Below, piece by piece: positions 1 to 11,633 of a stretch of DNA of 64,000 nt. The notes under the pieces were generated by a model, which worked only from the letters and a program-made list of their open reading frames with translations, did no database searches and was not told the DNA's origin. The stretch spans positions 3,218,764 through 3,282,763 of the forward strand of contig NC_092583.1 of assembly GCF_037975245.1 (NCBI RefSeq), read 5' to 3'. Source of the stretch: Apostichopus japonicus. Taxonomy: Eukaryota; Echinodermata; Holothuroidea; Aspidochirotida; Stichopodidae. How positions within the stretch are numbered: position 1 is the stretch's first letter; every line of letters begins with the position of its first letter. The translations under genes were made by a program, and so were the position numbers.

Positions 1-2289
1 TAATCACCTTGTTTTGGGGGACCATAACTGCCATCAATTACCAAGGTGTACAGCTAGTGTACAGCTAGTGTATATACAGCTGGTGAATGGTGTAGTGACA
101 TACAGTATATATCTGTTTGTACTGTACTGCATAAAATTAACTTTGTACAGTAGATAAAATTCAAATCCCAATCCTCTCATATCATTGGTGATTTTTGAGA
201 GATGTTTTTGAAATTACAGACACTTGCAAGGTTGTATTTTAACTGTTTGTTTTGGATACATTTTTGCCTTATTTTGTTACATTTTGAAATTTATTGGTTG
301 AGTTTACTTTTATCCATTTTGGTCCCTGAATGATACGTAAATCCCTCAAAACGTAATAATTTATCAAATTAATGAAATTAGTAAGTAATCAATGCAGATC
401 ATTAGCTAAGACAAGTCCAATTTCTCAAATAATGAACTTGAAAGTTGAAAATTACGAAAAAAAAGAAATTCGATTTCTGATTTAATGCCGTTTTATGCCG
501 CTTATAAGAGTACCGTCTGGGCAGCAAACTGAAAATTTGGATTATTTAATTCAATTACCTACCCCCTGATATATTGTCGGTTTGGTGGAGAAAAAAAATT
601 GTATGGAGTTTTTCTTAGTCCTGTATGATTAGTTCTAATCTTATTTAAGGTAAAACTCCATTGGTACGTACTGTAAGAGCCTTATGCAAGAAAATTTACC
701 GCCTTTCCGAAGTGATCTTCCCGTAGCAATATATTTTACATAAAAGGAGCAGGTTTTAATTCAATAACCATTTTTCATAACCTCCCAGATTCACTGAAAT
801 TAGTCCGTACTCAGTGCTATCAACAGTGTATGAAATTCAAATTTAAGAGAAGTATATACTTCTTTGCACTCTCTGTAAGAGTACGTAAAACTTCATTCTT
901 ATATTGCCGACACTGAATTACAACTCGATTTTATTAATTTGATTGAGCTACTGTAGAACTGTATAGAACGTCCCACTAATTTAGGTCCCTAAGATTTTAT
1001 CGTTCATAATTAGCTGAAGATTGCCACAAGAGTTCTGCCAACGTATTACATCAGTTTAAATCACCCTCGCAGCAAATTTTTTTGAAATCTTCCCGTTCAT
1101 ATTTTGGCTAGTAAATAATACTGAACACCAAATGATTTACAGTATATAGATGGAGAAACAGTACCAACTATAAAATGACTGCGTTCAGTCACAGGTGAAC
1201 ACTTGCAGTTTATGCTGTCATCAAAATATAATCAATTTGGTCAATGTCAGTCAATGAGAGAAGTTTTGCCCGAGATTTTCTTTGACCGACGACATCATTG
1301 CTCACCTGTGACAATATGATGGCCTGCACTGCTGTATAAACTACAGTAAGACTGAATCAGGAAGCTGATATGTTTCACCTGTCATAAATGTAAGTGTTAT
1401 ATTGCAGTCTGGCTTGAACTAATGTAGCTTATACCACATACTGTAGACAAGACCTGTGTATGGACTACAGTACGGTCGTGAAACAGTAGACTTGAAATCA
1501 AAGTATACAACGGCCGGCCGGCCGGCCGTACGGGCTCTAGACAGACCGTACACGCAGTGGAGCTCAGGGAAAGATACTTGCCCCAGAAGGCCAGGGAAAT
1601 AATATCTATTTCAGCGGCCAAGAGATTAACTTTATTGACTGTTGGTTTGCTGCTCCGTTATTACAAGTGATGGAAATTTCAAGCTGGAAGTGTAATTTTG
1701 TAACATCTATATTTCACAACACATGTTCTTTGTACTGTATGCACTCCAATGTGCATTCATGTAAACAGTTTGCAGGGTCTGTCCAGATGTGAAGTGGTTG
1801 TTTTTGTGTGAAGTCATTAATCAGGTTTTTGTTTTGTTTTGTAATTCAACATTCGCCTCTCCATTTCGTCTCATTGCACTAACGTGATGTCTGTCCAATT
1901 AATTGCCTTAAATTCACTCGGCTGTGAACGACCGATTCCACGGTGGTTTCCAAAGCTTGTTTACATTAGCATACTGTATTTTAATGATGAATACAGTACA
2001 ATGACAAACACATGTTGAATCAGAATGGTAGTGGGTGGGTTGTAGTGAGTACCCCCACTGGCCACTTGTACCATATTTTATTACGTTTTACTAACCAGTA
2101 CCTGTACACAACTCTGTGGATTATGTGTACTCTTGTACTCTGGTCTTGTTAGAATCTAGTATAAAGATACTGAGGGCAATTTAACTGTGCTCACACCCAC
2201 ACCTAAGGGATCTTACTAGTACATTGTCTTGAAATTCTGGCTATTTGCTCGCTAAATCCCAGTATATTTTGCCAACTGCCGGTAGAGAA
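1..2289. other. No gene seen; upstream or intron-1 sequence
   Basis: This is AT-rich non-coding sequence with no exon-like open frame and no splice-flanked coding block. A short CGGC/GGCC tetranucleotide run at about 1511-1528 is the only clearly GC-rich spot. It stands out against its AT-rich surroundings but is too short to call a CpG island. Since exon 2 of the phosphatase gene begins at 11339, this stretch is most likely intron 1 or 5' flank of that gene; that is inferred from position only. Confidence 0.5.
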
Positions 2290-2536
2290 AAGGTGTGTTA
2301 GCTCAGTGGTTTACGCCGGTGCCTCTCAATCATAAGGTCCCCAGTTTGAGTCACCCCAAGATTAATGTATATGGTCCAGTTACAGAGTTGTTGACAATTG
2401 ACAATTCATAATCATGGACGTTAAATATGAATCTAAGAGACTGACTTCGGTCAGCTTGCGGCCTTGATAAGCCAATGAGGATTCTTCGCGAGTTCCTGCT
2501 CGCAGGAGCATCTAAAATACATACATACATACAAAA
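2290..2536 (+). mobile_element. tRNA-derived SINE
   Basis: The 5' part has a pol III A-box-like segment TTAGCTCAGTGG (about 2298-2309) and a degenerate B box AGTTTGAGTCA (about 2343-2353), spaced as in a tRNA gene. An unrelated body follows, with a GACTTCGGTCAGC hairpin (near 2441-2454) and a GTTCCTGCTCGCAGGAGC stem. The element ends in an ATACATACATAC tail and an A-run at about 2515-2536. A head, body and simple-repeat tail is the standard SINE plan. The B box departs from GGTTCGANTCC, so this copy is probably old and inactive. No clear target-site duplication was found. Confidence 0.7.
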
Positions 2537-3141
2537 AAAACCCCACTAACGATGAGCTGCCAATAGATATGAAGAACTTGAACACATGATGAATCGGTCG
2601 ACAATCATCGTCGGAAGAATCGACATGATTTCTGTATCCTAGCTCATGAGCCCTTTCATTACTGCTTAATTTATTATCAGCTAATATTATTGGGCCGTTT
2701 CCAAAAATCCTGTACAGTAAACTGATGCATGTTCTAATTCAGCACTATGCCAGAGAGAACTGGTTTTTGTTATATTTTCTTTTAGCTCTAGAACCGTGGA
2801 TGTTTTTAAGCACAGGCATATCTGTTTTTGTTGCACCTGAAGATTATTACCTGTGATTGCCGGAGTCGGTGCCAGAGTTTACGTATCATTTTTTAAAACA
2901 AAAAGAACATATAATTTGATAGCTTAGACATTTAGTAGATAAGGCAATGCCAGGATTTTTGTACTGTAGGTATTCACCAGAGGAAATGATTTCACTGTGG
3001 AAATAATAGTTCTTTGACTTGATACCCTGGCTGTTTCAGAATGACATTATTACTTGGTCATAAAAATTTTAAATTTAGTTATAAATAAATAAACAACAAA
3101 GCCCACCATGGTTGATCTATGTACTGTGCATGTATATACAT

Positions 3142-3171
3142 TGTATGTATGTATGTATGTATGTATGTATG
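3142..3171. repeat. (ATGT)n microsatellite
   Basis: Seven to eight uninterrupted copies of a TGTA/ATGT tetranucleotide. It does not lie beside a recognised element. Confidence 0.9.
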
Positions 3172-3477
3172 CTACACCTGCTATAGACTGGAATCTTTCA
3201 GACTCTTGTAAATTGAGTAACCTTTGACCCCTGTCACCCAGCTGTCACATCACCATCTGTGATGAGTATTCAAGATAAAGAGATGTGTTTGAGAAAGTGG
3301 AGGGTGGAAGTAATGAGCACAGTTATTCAAAGCTTAAACATGATGTAGATCTGTCAACCAATACCTGAGGTAGACCTCTGGTATAAATTGAGGAGACTCA
3401 TCTCTTCAAGGGAGCGAGAGGATGTCAAGGACTGAAAAAAAGGCTTTTAGCTGTCACCTAAAGTTCTCCAGGATGGT

Positions 3478-3880
3478 TAGGACTTATAGTAAGAAATAGC
3501 TGCCTAACTGCATGTATTGCAGGGAGTGTAGGCCAGACCCTTATAGTTCATGAGGATAGGTACTGTAGGTCCTAGTAAGAAATACTATAGCAGCCTAACT
3601 GCATGTAGTGCAATGAGTGTAGGCCAGACCCTTATAGTTCTTGAGGATAGTTAGGATTAGTAAAAAATAGCAGCATAACTTTATGTAGTGCAATGAGGGT
3701 AGGCCAGACCCTTAAGTTCTTGCAGATCCTTATGTCTTAGTAAGATATAGCAGCCTAACTGTATGTAGTGCAGGGAGTGTATGCCAGACCCCTAAGTTAT
3801 TGTAGTTAGGTCTAGTTACAAATAGCAGTATATAACTGTACAGTAATACAGAGAGTGTAGGCCAGACCCACATAGTGATC
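3478..3880. repeat. Tandem repeat, 77-91 bp unit, five copies
   Basis: The landmark GGCCAGACCC (GCCAGACCC in some copies) recurs at about 3531, 3622, 3702, 3783 and 3860. Each time it is preceded by AGCCTAACTGCATGTAGTGC-like sequence and an AGTGTAGGCC segment. Spacings are 91, 80, 81 and 77 bp, so the copies have gained and lost bases. An AT dinucleotide run follows directly. Non-coding. Confidence 0.88.
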
Positions 3881-3890
3881 ATAAAACTTA

Positions 3891-3936
<46 letters not shown>

Positions 3937-3937
3937 G
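3891..3937. repeat. (AT)n microsatellite
   Basis: A nearly pure TA dinucleotide run of about 45 bp broken by one C. It sits at the edge of the preceding 80-bp tandem array. Confidence 0.9.
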
Positions 3938-5636
3938 TAGGCAGCTTCTTTGTAAATTATGTATTGTACTGTAGATGCCAGTGGCCTAGGCCTATGAAAG
4001 CTCCCATGCTTTGCTGATGCTGTCATTGACATGATGAAGATTTCACTACATAGATATCTGTATGGAAGGCCTGGTCTATTACCTAACAGTCTCAATGGAA
4101 TCATTATAATCAGAGTTGCTTCACAAGGATTTTGCGCAGTCCTGGATGTTGCTGGTCAATGGTACGAAGATTAAGACTTGAGAATTAAAAGCAGGAACCT
4201 ACAGTATTAATTTGTCTGACACCTAAAAGTTTTCTGATCATTAGTTCTAAGTAGTAAGAAGTAGCATCCGTTAAATTACAGCTCAAAGCAAAGAAAACGT
4301 CTACGGCAAAAAACGGGCAGTCATGATAGACTAAGTATGTAGGCCTCTCTGTAAGACTTTGTAACAATGTGCCCCATTGCTAGACTATTGACATCTATTA
4401 TAAGCTGTTCCTAGCAGGCTCAACAAAATTATTTTAAGTGTGTGTAGTATTTTGCAAATACTTCAAAGGAACTACACTGTTCAAAGGTGAAGTAGCCTGA
4501 CAAGTAACAACATTTTGTTAAATTTGACACAAAACTAGACGATTTAAAGTAGCTTGCTGTGTTGATTTTGACAGTTAAATTGCGTTATGACGACGTATAG
4601 TTTGTGAGCCTGACTACAGTAGAGCATCTCTTCGAGTATTGAAGAAAACGTTGAAATTTCCAACTTGCTACTTATGTGAATTTTGAAAGTTTGTGGTTGG
4701 TGAAATGTTGAGAAACAAGTGGAAACCTCACATTCATACCTGATGCCCTGTATTTTATTTTATCAATTGCGATCTCATATTGAGTACTACCCAAAAAGGG
4801 TTTGGTAAACTTGGCGAGCAAATTTGTACAGCTCGTATAAATAGAAGTATTTTCTTGTTCAATATTGGAGTACGGCTTACATGAACGGAGTTTGGTGTAT
4901 GTTATTTACTGTGCTGGAATATTGAACAAAGTTGAACAAACCATTTTGAAAGACAAAACCCAGCTAAAACAGTAAAACACATGCACACGCAAAACCAGGG
5001 ATGGCGAATGTTTGTGAAAGATCGCCAGTTTGTGATTTAATTTTATACTGCATAGAGGTTTATGTAATAGTTGTAACTTTCCTACGGTTACACCAAGTCC
5101 CTTGAATTGAAGCACTGCACAATGTGTTGGAAGACCACCTATACTATTGTTGTGCACGTACCGATTTTACCGTACGGTGGTATCAGAGCTGTATTGTATC
5201 ACTATGAGGAACTTGCATCAGCTGTGGTCACGGTCGGTTACCTTCTTTGAATAACGTTTAGAAAAGATTCAGTGTTAATACAGAAATAAAAACAGTTATA
5301 TGAAAAAGCACAAATTCGGCACCACCAACATTGATCCACATGCAAAGTGGTACAGTAGATGTTGGAGATCTACCTAATTTTTCCCTTAAAATGTTTGCCT
5401 CTGTTTGTTTGGCCTGTTTTTTTTTAACCCCAAACTTTGCTATTTATTCTCAAAGGCAGACGAAGTGGACTGATCCAGGCTATAAATTTGGCATGAATTA
5501 TTTTAATAGATAAAAGTTAAGTGTTTGCCATTGAACAGATAGGGTTGGACTGCTATAATGTTGTAAACAATGTTCTGATGGTGGCACAGTATACATGGTA
5601 CAGTGCTTCCCACCAGTATGTTTGGATTTAGCTGCC
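3938..5636. other. No gene seen
   Basis: AT-rich non-coding DNA. The few open frames are short, have no recognisable domain, and lack convincing splice or codon patterns. Nothing repetitive was noticed apart from its edges. Confidence 0.5.
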
Positions 5637-6075
5637 CATGGTATGTGTGGACAGTTGCACACAGTACTGGGAGGACAATGTTACCCACAGTGCTGTGAGG
5701 ACGGTGTTACCCACAGTACTGTGTGGACAGTGTTGCTCGCAGTATAATTGTGCGGGACAGTGCTTTCCACAGTATGTGTGGACTTTGCTTCCCATGGTTT
5801 GTGTGGACAGTTGCACACAGTACTGGGAGGACAATGGTACCTTTAGTACTGTGAGGACAATTGTTACCCACAGTGGTGTGAGGACGGTGTTACCCACAGT
5901 ACTGTGTGGACAGTGTTGCTCGCAGTATACATGTGCGGGACAGTGCTTCTCACAGTATGTGTGGACTTTGCTTTCCATGGTATGTGGGGACAGTTGCACA
6001 CAGTACTGTGAGGACAATGCTATTGTACCCGTAGTACTGTGTGGACAGTTCCCACATTTTGTGTGGACTATTCCA
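5637..6075. repeat. Hierarchical minisatellite (GTGTGGACAGT family)
   Basis: The short motif ACAGTACTGTGTGGACAGTG and relatives recur every 25-35 bp. Above this lies a longer period: the landmark TGTGGACAGTTGCACACAGT (with one change in the last copy) appears at about 5644, 5800 and 5983, and the segment GGACAGTGTTGCTCGCAGTA occurs in two of the units. Because the repeat is low in stop codons, open frames of 130-150 codons cross it on both strands. They are rich in Cys, Thr, Val and Gln and are an effect of the repeat, not a gene. Confidence 0.88.
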
Positions 6076-9000
6076 CACTCCGTCTCAACCTAAAAATGTG
6101 CATAAATTCTGAGTCGTTTGTCTCACTTACAAATCATGCTGTGTGTGTTTGTAGGTTGAAACAGAATAGACAAGGGGAACTTTTCTTGGTGAAATAAATA
6201 GTGGACATGGTAAGGAGAAAATGTTGGAAACAAGAGGTGCTCAAGTTATTGGTGAAATGGCAACTTGACAGTAGAAAGATTCAGTGAATAAAGCTGGTCT
6301 GTTAATCGCCAAGTACTTCATAATTCTAATTGACTTTTGATTTTAGAATTTTTCTGTTTTTTTTTTATTTGATTATTTTTCACTGGAAATGTAAACTTGA
6401 CTGTTCAAACACACAATCATAATAAATAAAAAAGCATAAAATTTTGCCCAAATCACAAAAAGACAAAAGTGAAAGAAAAAACGTCCGAAAGGAAAGTCGC
6501 TCCACTTCCATAGTTTAATCTAGCAGCTTTCCTTTTGTGAATGGTTGTCATTGCTGTGTACCCTTTTTTGTTGTGTTATGATTTTGCCAGATCCTTGTGT
6601 AAGTTTAAATCCATTGTTATTGTGGTCCTGTTGTGGTTTCAGACTTGTAGTTCCCCCCTCTTGTGTAATGCTTTGTTGAGGGTAAATCAGGGGATTATAG
6701 GATCAATATAGGTCAGTGGACAGTGTAATATCCATGAAAGGTTAAATTCAAAGTTTTCCAGATTGTGTCCCTTTGGAAAGCTAAGTTTCATGACCTGTAG
6801 AGGTTGAAAGTGTTTAGAAATATTTGAGAAGGATCCCACTTCAGAACACTCTGTACCAATAGCTTTAATAAGCAACAAGATGCCAGCAGATGAAAATTTT
6901 GCTGGAGTTGAAGTTGCCACTTGTGAGCCTTCAGAATGGGTGATTTGGAAAGAAGAGATAGGGGGCATTGACCCTGAAGTGGGTCAATGGGAAAGGGGGT
7001 GGGGAAGTGGGAGAGGGATGCAGTGCTGAAATGTTGTCAAGCCTTGTGAGCTAGCTAGAGTGGAGTGCATGAGTAAAGGGGAGACAAGTATGTATCATTG
7101 TGACCAAATTTACCCAAACTAGTATTAGTTTTTGGTTGTTTCTGGGACCTGACATGTGACATACTTCATCTGCATACTCTTATAGGATATTTCCTTATAC
7201 AGTACAGTACATACAGATCCATATATATCTATATAGAGATATATAGATATATATTTTTTTCACAGTATAATTCAGAAAGTCTTTGAACTCTTTTCTTAAC
7301 AAGTACAATTAGTCCATACAGTATTGTAGTCACGTTGTTCCTGTATGATTTATATCAATTGTGTTTACATTGGCATTGTTATGGTTTTAATATCAGGTGT
7401 TGCTTTTGTGTAGCCAGGGCTGTGTTGTATATGTATACTATTATTGTGTCCTTTGTTTATGTTTAATATGGAGTTAACTTGTGCGTTGGTGTTTGTTTTT
7501 AAATGTGCAATGGTGTGTTGCCTTATACTGTAATGAATGCTCTGTTGTGCGACATATCACAAATTAAGATCTGCATTAAGACTCCCATCGTCATATGAGC
7601 TTGGTTTTTGTAAACGAAGAAGTCTTACGCACATTTTTATTCTTCATATTTTGGTTTGCATTTAAGATAGATATGTGTTACAGAATACTGGGCCTATATT
7701 ATAACTAGTTTCAATATTTATCTCCCCCCTTTCCCCTAGGCCTCTTCCCTCACGGACTGTTCTCCAAATACCTACCTGTTTCTGACCACTTAAAATTTCC
7801 AAATTTTGATCTACAGATAAAATCATACAGCTTAATTTATCTCCACGAAAGAAGATTTTTGACATTGCTTTCTCCGTATTATTTGCATTATCATACAACA
7901 CAACTACATGCCCCTCTCTTACCTTTAAACTATCATTGTATTCAAAAATTTCTGAATTAATTATCAGTTTGTACTACTGTACAATACCTGATTATGGTAA
8001 AGGCAGTCATTATTATGATTAATATATCATCCTGATGTTAAGCAACCCATTGTATGTCGCTGACTCGGCACTACTTAGTCACATTTCTCCGTATTCAAAA
8101 TAGGACGTACTACCGTACGTAGTAGTAGATCTACGATTATGTACACGAATTGCCAGATCTCAATTTTTTAAGAGCTCACCTTAATAAACAGCCAGTAAGA
8201 GGGGAGAGCAAGGAGAAAGAAGAAGAGGATGAAAAAAAAATTCAATCAATGAACTCTCTCGTAGGCCATGAGCACCTTCAATTTACTGCATAGTAAAGTT
8301 TCCTCAATTAGGTTTGATTTTCTCACGTGGCCATCTGAACTGCTGACATTGTCAAAACAATTTGACGGAAAAAGTTCGTTTACTGAATAATACTTGAGAT
8401 GAGGGATGTTGGGGAGGGGGGGGGAGGGGAATTGTTTCCGGGATATTAAGATGTGGTTTAGTCATTTACGTAGGTGGAGATATCATGCAAGCCTGGCCAA
8501 AAAAAAAAAAAAAAAAAAAATCTGTAAATAATGGTGATTTTGAAAGTGTTTCAGGGAATTTCATCGTGATTTTAATGTCAACACTGTAAGGAATGACTTT
8601 TGCTCTTCCAAATTAAGTCTTTTCCTGGTCAGAAGAGTTTAATAGTCTGAGGTCAGCAAACAAATTTGATTAGATGAATAGATGACGGTCTTGTGAATGT
8701 TATTAATACAACCTTCCTGTCTGAACTGGCAAACTGATTTGAAAGTACCTAGAGCTCTGCTTGCGGGTCGTCGACAATTTTACTACTCAAAGCACCAATT
8801 TAAAAACCAAACACAGGACTACAGCTGGTAGAGCTATCAGAAAATCTTTTGTAAATATTTTTTTCAAAACTGGTGATCTGTAGCTTTTCGTTTTGACACT
8901 AGTTTTGCCCTTAGAAAGCTGCTTTAAGAAAAATTGTTTATAGCTTGAATCTTCGATAAGAATTAGTCTGGAATTTCGACACACAGTATTGTTATATACT

Positions 9001-9616
9001 AATTTCTTTGCTTGCATTGTATAAATAGGCATAGATTTATGTATGTATGTATAGAGAGGATTTTGTTGAAACCTTCATTGGAATAAAATCCAATTTCTTT
9101 GGCAATTTTGTAGCTCTCCGAAACATACCAATACCGTTCATTTCAGGACTTGACCCTAAGCTGCCAAATTCCTCATTGCTTAAATACAATACAGAGAATG
9201 TCAGTAGCCCCCCAAAAACAGACAGCTTTTTCATGAACAGTAGCTGTGATGTTTTTACCGTAGGAAGTTATCAAACCACCCGGTCTTCCTATTTGGGACG
9301 TAGAGGATTATGAAACGGTTTGTGTACCTTGTCATCGGTCACCGACGACAAGGAGGCGTCTGCAATATAACGAGTTTGTTTACAAGTTGGATCTAGTTGC
9401 AAAACCCACCTAAACTCAGGTTCTTTTGATGAGTATTGGAATTGTTTTATTACTTTAAGAGGTGTACTGTAGTAGACATGAAAAGTATCAGAAGAAGTCC
9501 AAGGGTTGTGCGGCGTCCCGCAGGAGTGTAAAGGTTCTGTTGTTTTGATAAAATGACAAATTTTTATAGTACGACGTAACTTTCAGGGTACATTATCATC
9601 GGTATGTCCTTACTGT
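6076..9616. other. No gene seen; scattered simple sequence
   Basis: Non-coding. It holds an AT-rich patch at 7215-7255, a G-run cluster at about 8410-8430 of the form GGGGAGGGGGGGGAGGGG, and an A-run of about 22 at 8499-8520. A minus-strand open frame of about 93 codons at 6687-6968 has no recognisable domain and no repeat or splice support. Confidence 0.5.
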
Positions 9617-9644
9617 ACATTCAGTACTTGAAGTACATGAATGT
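9617..9644. repeat. Short imperfect inverted repeat
   Basis: ACATTCAGTACTT and AAGTACATGAATGT form nearly complementary arms around a GA centre, giving a 28-bp dyad. The surrounding sequence repeats pieces of it (ACATGAATGT again at about 9658). Function unknown. Confidence 0.55.
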
Positions 9645-10420
9645 CAGTGGTTGTACACATGAATGTACAGCATGCATTCTCACATAGTATTGCAGTGACT
9701 CGCACAGTTTATCAGTTTTTTGTCTTATCACATTATTCGTTCCACCGAGGGGTTGATTTAATTAAGTATACCGTCCGTGAATCCACTCTTCGCATTGCGA
9801 CACATACTGTACCGATGAACACATAGCCAGCCAACCATCCACAATATACAGTACAGTATGTGTAGATATACCTAATGTGCATGCATCAAGTCCATTAAAA
9901 GATGTACCATTCAGTGCCATGGACTTTGGGATGCCTGGTACCAGATAACTTGTACATCAGGGCCATGGCCATTGGAGGGGCTGGGGGTGGGGGGGGGGAG
10001 AAGCATGTACTCCCCAACATAATGTAGGCTTTCTTCCAAATGGCTTCCTTTTATTTACACTTGTCAGCTAAAATATTGATGCTTTTAGTATACAAACGTA
10101 GTTAAAATGATAGAAATGATTCATCAAAGGGGATAGCGACATCCCTCCCCTTGTACCCTTTCCCTTCTAAGGACTGACTTCAGCCAACCATTTGTACCCT
10201 TCCAAACCCCTCTGGCTACAGGCCTGTAGTACATGTATACAAGTTATCATTTAGATGGTTATTGGAAGGCCTTCAAGCCTCTAGTTTAGTAGGTGTTTCA
10301 TCCCAACTTGAGCTCCAGGTTGGGGGGGGGGTGCAATGTGGGTGGAGTGAGGGTATGAACAATTTCACATAGTGAAGTTCCCTTTGATGTCATGGTGTAT
10401 ATATATACACAGAAGTTAAA

Positions 10421-10572
10421 CTGTAGAATCCATATGGCACAATCGTTGAAAGTTAAGGTGTTTACTTTATCAATTAAAGCTACTGTATGCCCTTGGAGTG
10501 TGTGAATACAGGCTAAAAATAGACTGCTTGTTCACAATACAGTTGTTCTATCACCTTAAAAGTCTACTATAT
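10421..10572 (+). repeat. Dispersed repeat, copy 1 of 2
   Basis: About 150 bp resembling 14808-14955. Both begin CTGTAGAATCC, continue with a GGCAC(A)ATNGTTGAA block, then GCCCTTGGAG, GTGAATACA and AAAAATAGACTGCT in the same order. They differ by many substitutions and small indels, so they look like old copies of a mobile element. Its class cannot be told from these two copies. Confidence 0.75.
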
Positions 10573-10686
10573 ATGTGAAAATGAGGCATTCACAGGGTAG
10601 AATTATTAAGGCCGTCCGTCCGATCCTCTGAGTGGACCAAATTTCTATTCGGATTACTGAAATCTGCATTTGAGGATGTCCCGGCG

Positions 10687-10974
10687 GATGACTACGTAGT
10701 TGTTTACACCAAGTTTTTATCAGTCAAATTTTGGTATTGCTCCCCTCTCCCACACCCCAAACTTATCTACTCAAAAATAGTAACCTTTGGCACTTTCAGT
10801 TCCTTCCTTATCTACATTGGGATGACTTTGTAGTTGTTTACATCAAGTTTTTATTGGTCAAATTTTGGAATCGTTACCCCCCCGACCCCCCGACTCCCCA
10901 ACTGCCCAAACTGATCTACTTATAAATAGTCATCATTGGTGGGGCACTTCCAGTTTCCTCCTTATCTACAATTC
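10687..10974 (+). repeat. Tandem duplication, ~134 bp x 2
   Basis: Copy 1 starts GATGACTACGTAGTTG at 10687 and copy 2 starts GATGACTTTGTAGTTG at 10821. Both run through GTTTACA(C/T)CAAGTTTTTAT, TCAAATTTTGG, a C-rich segment, CTGATCTACT-like sequence and a final CTTATCTACA. The C-rich centre has expanded in copy 2. A third, more diverged relative lies at about 21230-21345. Confidence 0.82.
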
Positions 10975-11338
10975 CGAGATAAAATCGACTAACTCTTCAT
11001 GTTAAGTCGGTTTAGTATGCAACATCGTGTATGTCTTCTCCACCTTGTGTCAAGCATTGAATGGTTATGTATCCTTGTGATTTTTTTGCCATTTATTTAA
11101 GACATGAAGTTTTCCTCTCTAGACGTCCCGTTCCCACTAGTAGTTACCGTACTACAGCTAGACTGATGTTGTAAGAATTCTTCACCAGCTGGTAGTTTGG
11201 CTCAGGATGATCTGATCCGAGTTCCTCCATAAATATTAGATTTATTCATAAATATGATCAATAAATGTTATCCATAAATATTAGATCCAATTTTGTTCGA
11301 CATTTAAAACCTTCCACGTTTGTTGTTCTATTTCACAG

Positions 11339-11481
11339 CTTCACAAACAAACGCAAACCACGCGAAGAAGAAGCGAAAGAAGCAGAGTAAAGGGCTTCTC
11401 AAGTCCTTCCTTTGCTGTCTCGGCGCCCCCAATCGGCATGAGAGCCTACCCACCAATGAAAGTAATGACTTTCAGCCACCG
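11339..11481 (+). CDS. CTDSPL: CTDSPL exon 2 (N-terminal basic/Cys region)
   Basis: The acceptor TTTCACAG ends at 11338 and the donor GTAAGT starts at 11482. The first two bases complete a codon begun in an unseen exon 1, and 47 codons follow. The segment reads [20 protein letters not shown] and then KSFLCCLG, like the SQ...K/R-rich...FCC segment that follows exon 1 in vertebrate SCPs. KKKRKK could act in nuclear localisation and the CC pair is a plausible lipidation site; both are inferred by analogy. The last residues are NESNDFQPP, a flexible linker ahead of the catalytic domain. If the donor is not used, the frame runs on for about 20 codons into the 28-bp tandem repeat and then stops. 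Confidence 0.88.
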
Positions 11482-11590
11482 GTAAGTTTGTGGAGCCTGG
11501 GTGGTGTCGATAAGTTTGTGGAGCCTGGGTGGTGTCGATAAGTTTGTGGAGCCTGGGTGGTGTCGAATCTAGTACTTTAAATCTGACGGA

Positions 11591-11633
<43 letters not shown>

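Noticed and set aside
1501-1535. CpG island or promoter for exon 1
   Set aside because: The GGCC run is under 20 bp, with AT-rich flanks and no following start codon with a usable donor.
5628-6093. 150-codon plus-strand and 129-codon minus-strand frames rich in Cys and Thr
   Set aside because: They fall wholly inside a minisatellite and overlap each other on opposite strands.
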